Translations under genes and position numbers: made by a program
Assembly (NCBI GenBank): GCA_964400285.1
Contig: CAYNTK010000020.1
Span: 1 to 6,032 of the forward strand
Direction: 5' to 3'
From: FEN-1279 sp964400285
GTDB taxonomy: Bacteria > Bacteroidota > Ignavibacteria > Tepidaquicellales > Tepidaquicellaceae
Length of the DNA: 6,032 bases
Shown here: piece by piece, positions 4,868 through 6,032 of the stretch
Layout of the letters: the number at the start of each line of letters is the position of its first letter
Position numbering within the stretch: the first letter of the stretch is position 1
Notes under the pieces: generated by a model
The model's input: the letters and a program-made list of their open reading frames with translations, nothing else
Told to the model about the DNA's origin: nothing
The model's database searches: none

Positions 4868-5902
4868 TTACTTTTCTGAAATTAATTTCGAAGTATATTC
4901 AATTAAAGAAATCATTTTTTTATAGTTCATTCTTTTAGGTCCAATAATTCCAATGTTTCCTTTTATCTCACCAAAAGTGTATGTCGTGCAAACTACACTG
5001 TAGTCCTTTAGTTTTTTTTCAGGATTTTCAGAACCAATTGATATCATAACCTCATCTTTACTTTTTCCTGGACGCTGAAATATATGCACAACAAGATTTT
5101 TATCTTCGGTTAAATCTATAATATTTTTAAAATTTTTAGGGTCATCAAATTCAGGTTGAGTAATTATATCACCTGTTCCTCCAACAAAAATTTTTCGTCC
5201 TTTTTCCTCATCATAATATAATTTATCGATAGAATTAATAAACATCTGAATGAGTTCAGGTTCTTTATATTTATAATCTGATACTCTTTCTTCGAATGTT
5301 TCACGAATTTCTTTTAAGGTTAAACCCTGTAATTTCTCATTTAAAAATGATGCGAGTTTATCGAGTTTATCTCTCGAAATATAACTTTCAACTTCCATTA
5401 AAACAGTACGAACATATCCTGATTTAATATTCAGAACAACAAGAATTTTTTTTGAAGAAATATTTATTAACTCGAGTTTTTCGAATACTCCTGCACTTAA
5501 AAAGGGTTGTGTAACTATAGCAAGTTGGTGAGAGATCTTTCCGAGTATCCTCGATGTTTCAAGAAACAAATCCTCATTATCCAAAACCGATGTTTTTGAA
5601 TCTTCAATCTGACTTTTTAAAAAATTTATTTCAGATTTATTTAATGACTCTTTTCCCATTAAAGAGTCTACATAGTATCTATAACCTTTATCCGTTGGTT
5701 TTCTCCCAGCTGATGTATGAGGTGTTTCTAATAAATCAAGGTCTTCTAAATCACTCATCACATTCCTTATAGTCGCCGATGATAAATTTAAATCTGTCTG
5801 CTTAGAGATTTCCCTTGACCCGACAGGTAGGGCATATTTAATAAAGTTTTCAACAATATATCTTAAAACTTCTTTCTCTCTATTTGATAAACTTTCTTGC
5901 AT
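4868..5902 (-). CDS. hrcA: Heat-inducible transcription repressor HrcA
   Basis: HrcA represses chaperone operons at CIRCE operators and is kept active by the GroEL system. The 344-residue product has the N-terminal winged helix (about 4-75), with the diagnostic SSATIRNVMSDLEDLDLL (41-58) and HTSAGRKPTDKGYRYYVD (62-79). The GAF-like/inserted domain follows (about 100-320), with FVGGTGDIITQPEF (239-252), ISIGSEN (287-293) and the late GNIGIIGPKRMNY (315-327). Length is typical. It is the first gene of the minus-strand operon, so it would control grpE, dnaJ and probably msrBA. The 77 bp between its ATG and the IS-like repeat contain no CIRCE-like GCACTC/GAGTGC pair, so autoregulation is not evident. 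The start gives the standard HrcA N-terminus; no strong Shine-Dalgarno precedes it. Confidence 0.98.
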   Translation of the reverse strand: MQESLSNREKEVLRYIVENFIKYALPVGSREISKQTDLNLSSATIRNVMSDLEDLDLLETPHTSAGRKPTDKGYRYYVDSLMGKESLNKSEINFLKSQIEDSKTSVLDNEDLFLETSRILGKISHQLAIVTQPFLSAGVFEKLELINISSKKILVVLNIKSGYVRTVLMEVESYISRDKLDKLASFLNEKLQGLTLKEIRETFEERVSDYKYKEPELIQMFINSIDKLYYDEEKGRKIFVGGTGDIITQPEFDDPKNFKNIIDLTEDKNLVVHIFQRPGKSKDEVMISIGSENPEKKLKDYSVVCTTYTFGEIKGNIGIIGPKRMNYKKMISLIEYTSKLISEK

Positions 5903-5943
5903 AACAAAAAATTAAATCATCATTAAATTTACTTAATCTAAAA

Positions 5944-5964
5944 AATTATTAAAATCTAATAATT
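5944..5964. promoter_or_regulatory. 8-bp dyad upstream of hrcA, possible operator
   Basis: AATTATTA at 5944-5951 and TAATAATT at 5957-5964 are perfect inverted copies with a 5-base spacer, 41 bp before the hrcA ATG. It is not a CIRCE (9-N9-9 with GCACTC). An AT-only dyad may be chance, or may be a regulator site or part of the promoter. Confidence 0.3.
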
Positions 5965-5979
5965 AATTCCTCATCGATA

Positions 5980-6032
5980 AGATAGCGTTCCATTTAGTGT
6001 GTAAATTTCAAATTGCTATTTGTTGGAACAGA
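5980..6032. repeat. Right arm of perfect 53-bp inverted repeat, IS256-like tip
   Basis: This is the exact reverse complement of bases 1-53. Reading outward it starts AGATAGCGTTCCATTTAGTG with GTGTAAA shortly after, the same order as at the left end, so both sides of the window run into the same end of the same repeat. It begins 77 bp upstream of the hrcA ATG and therefore sits in or next to that promoter region. An internal hairpin (CAAAT/ATTTG at 6009-6013 and 6018-6022) is also visible. Family assignment rests on the terminal pattern only. Confidence 0.7.

Noticed and set aside
1..6032. Linear plasmid or phage genome with terminal inverted repeats
   Set aside because: Gene content is chromosomal (hrcA, grpE, dnaJ, tRNA) with no replication, packaging or terminal-protein gene. 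An IS or assembly boundary is simpler.

Overview
The window is strongly AT-rich (roughly one third G+C by eye) and carries mostly chromosomal housekeeping content. Three things suggest the Bacteroidetes/Chlorobi/Ignavibacteria side of bacteria, with an Ignavibacteria-like genome as the best guess. These are an hrcA-grpE-dnaJ operon lacking dnaK, a DUF6588-like outer-membrane protein with Gram-negative export and beta-barrel signals, and weak or absent Shine-Dalgarno sequences. The placement is an inference from composition and gene families, not a phylogeny.

Layout, left to right. Bases 1-53 are one arm of a perfect 53-bp inverted repeat whose other arm is 5980-6032. Read outward, both arms look like the tip of an IS256 (Mutator)-type insertion sequence, so the window probably lies between two IS copies or was cut there by assembly. 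A plus-strand gene (138-1055) encodes a secreted, probably beta-barrel protein of unknown function and ends at a strong intrinsic terminator. A tRNA-Glu(CTC) gene (1187-1259) follows, then a second terminator. Next comes a two-gene accessory module (1408-1981): a 60-residue protein overlapping by 53 nt a small nucleotidyltransferase of the DUF6036/AbiEii-like type. The convergent junction at 1982-2030 contains a degenerate GTG/GTGG-rich element resembling dispersed intergenic repeats seen in other genomes.

The right two thirds is a minus-strand operon read from right to left: hrcA (heat-shock repressor), grpE (nucleotide exchange factor for DnaK), dnaJ (J-domain co-chaperone), then a bifunctional lipoprotein methionine sulfoxide reductase in MsrB-MsrA order. 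hrcA-grpE are separated by 15 bp and grpE-dnaJ overlap by 8 nt. A 16-bp perfect AT-only-plus-one-GC-per-repeat hairpin lies between dnaJ and the reductase. Together these genes handle protein damage: HrcA senses chaperone load, GrpE and DnaJ serve DnaK (encoded elsewhere), and MsrBA repairs oxidised methionine in envelope proteins. No CIRCE operator is visible upstream of hrcA.

Most worth a second look: the IS-like inverted ends abutting the promoters of both outward-starting transcription units, the overlapping small-protein/nucleotidyltransferase module beside the tRNA, and the repeat-like sequence at the convergent junction.
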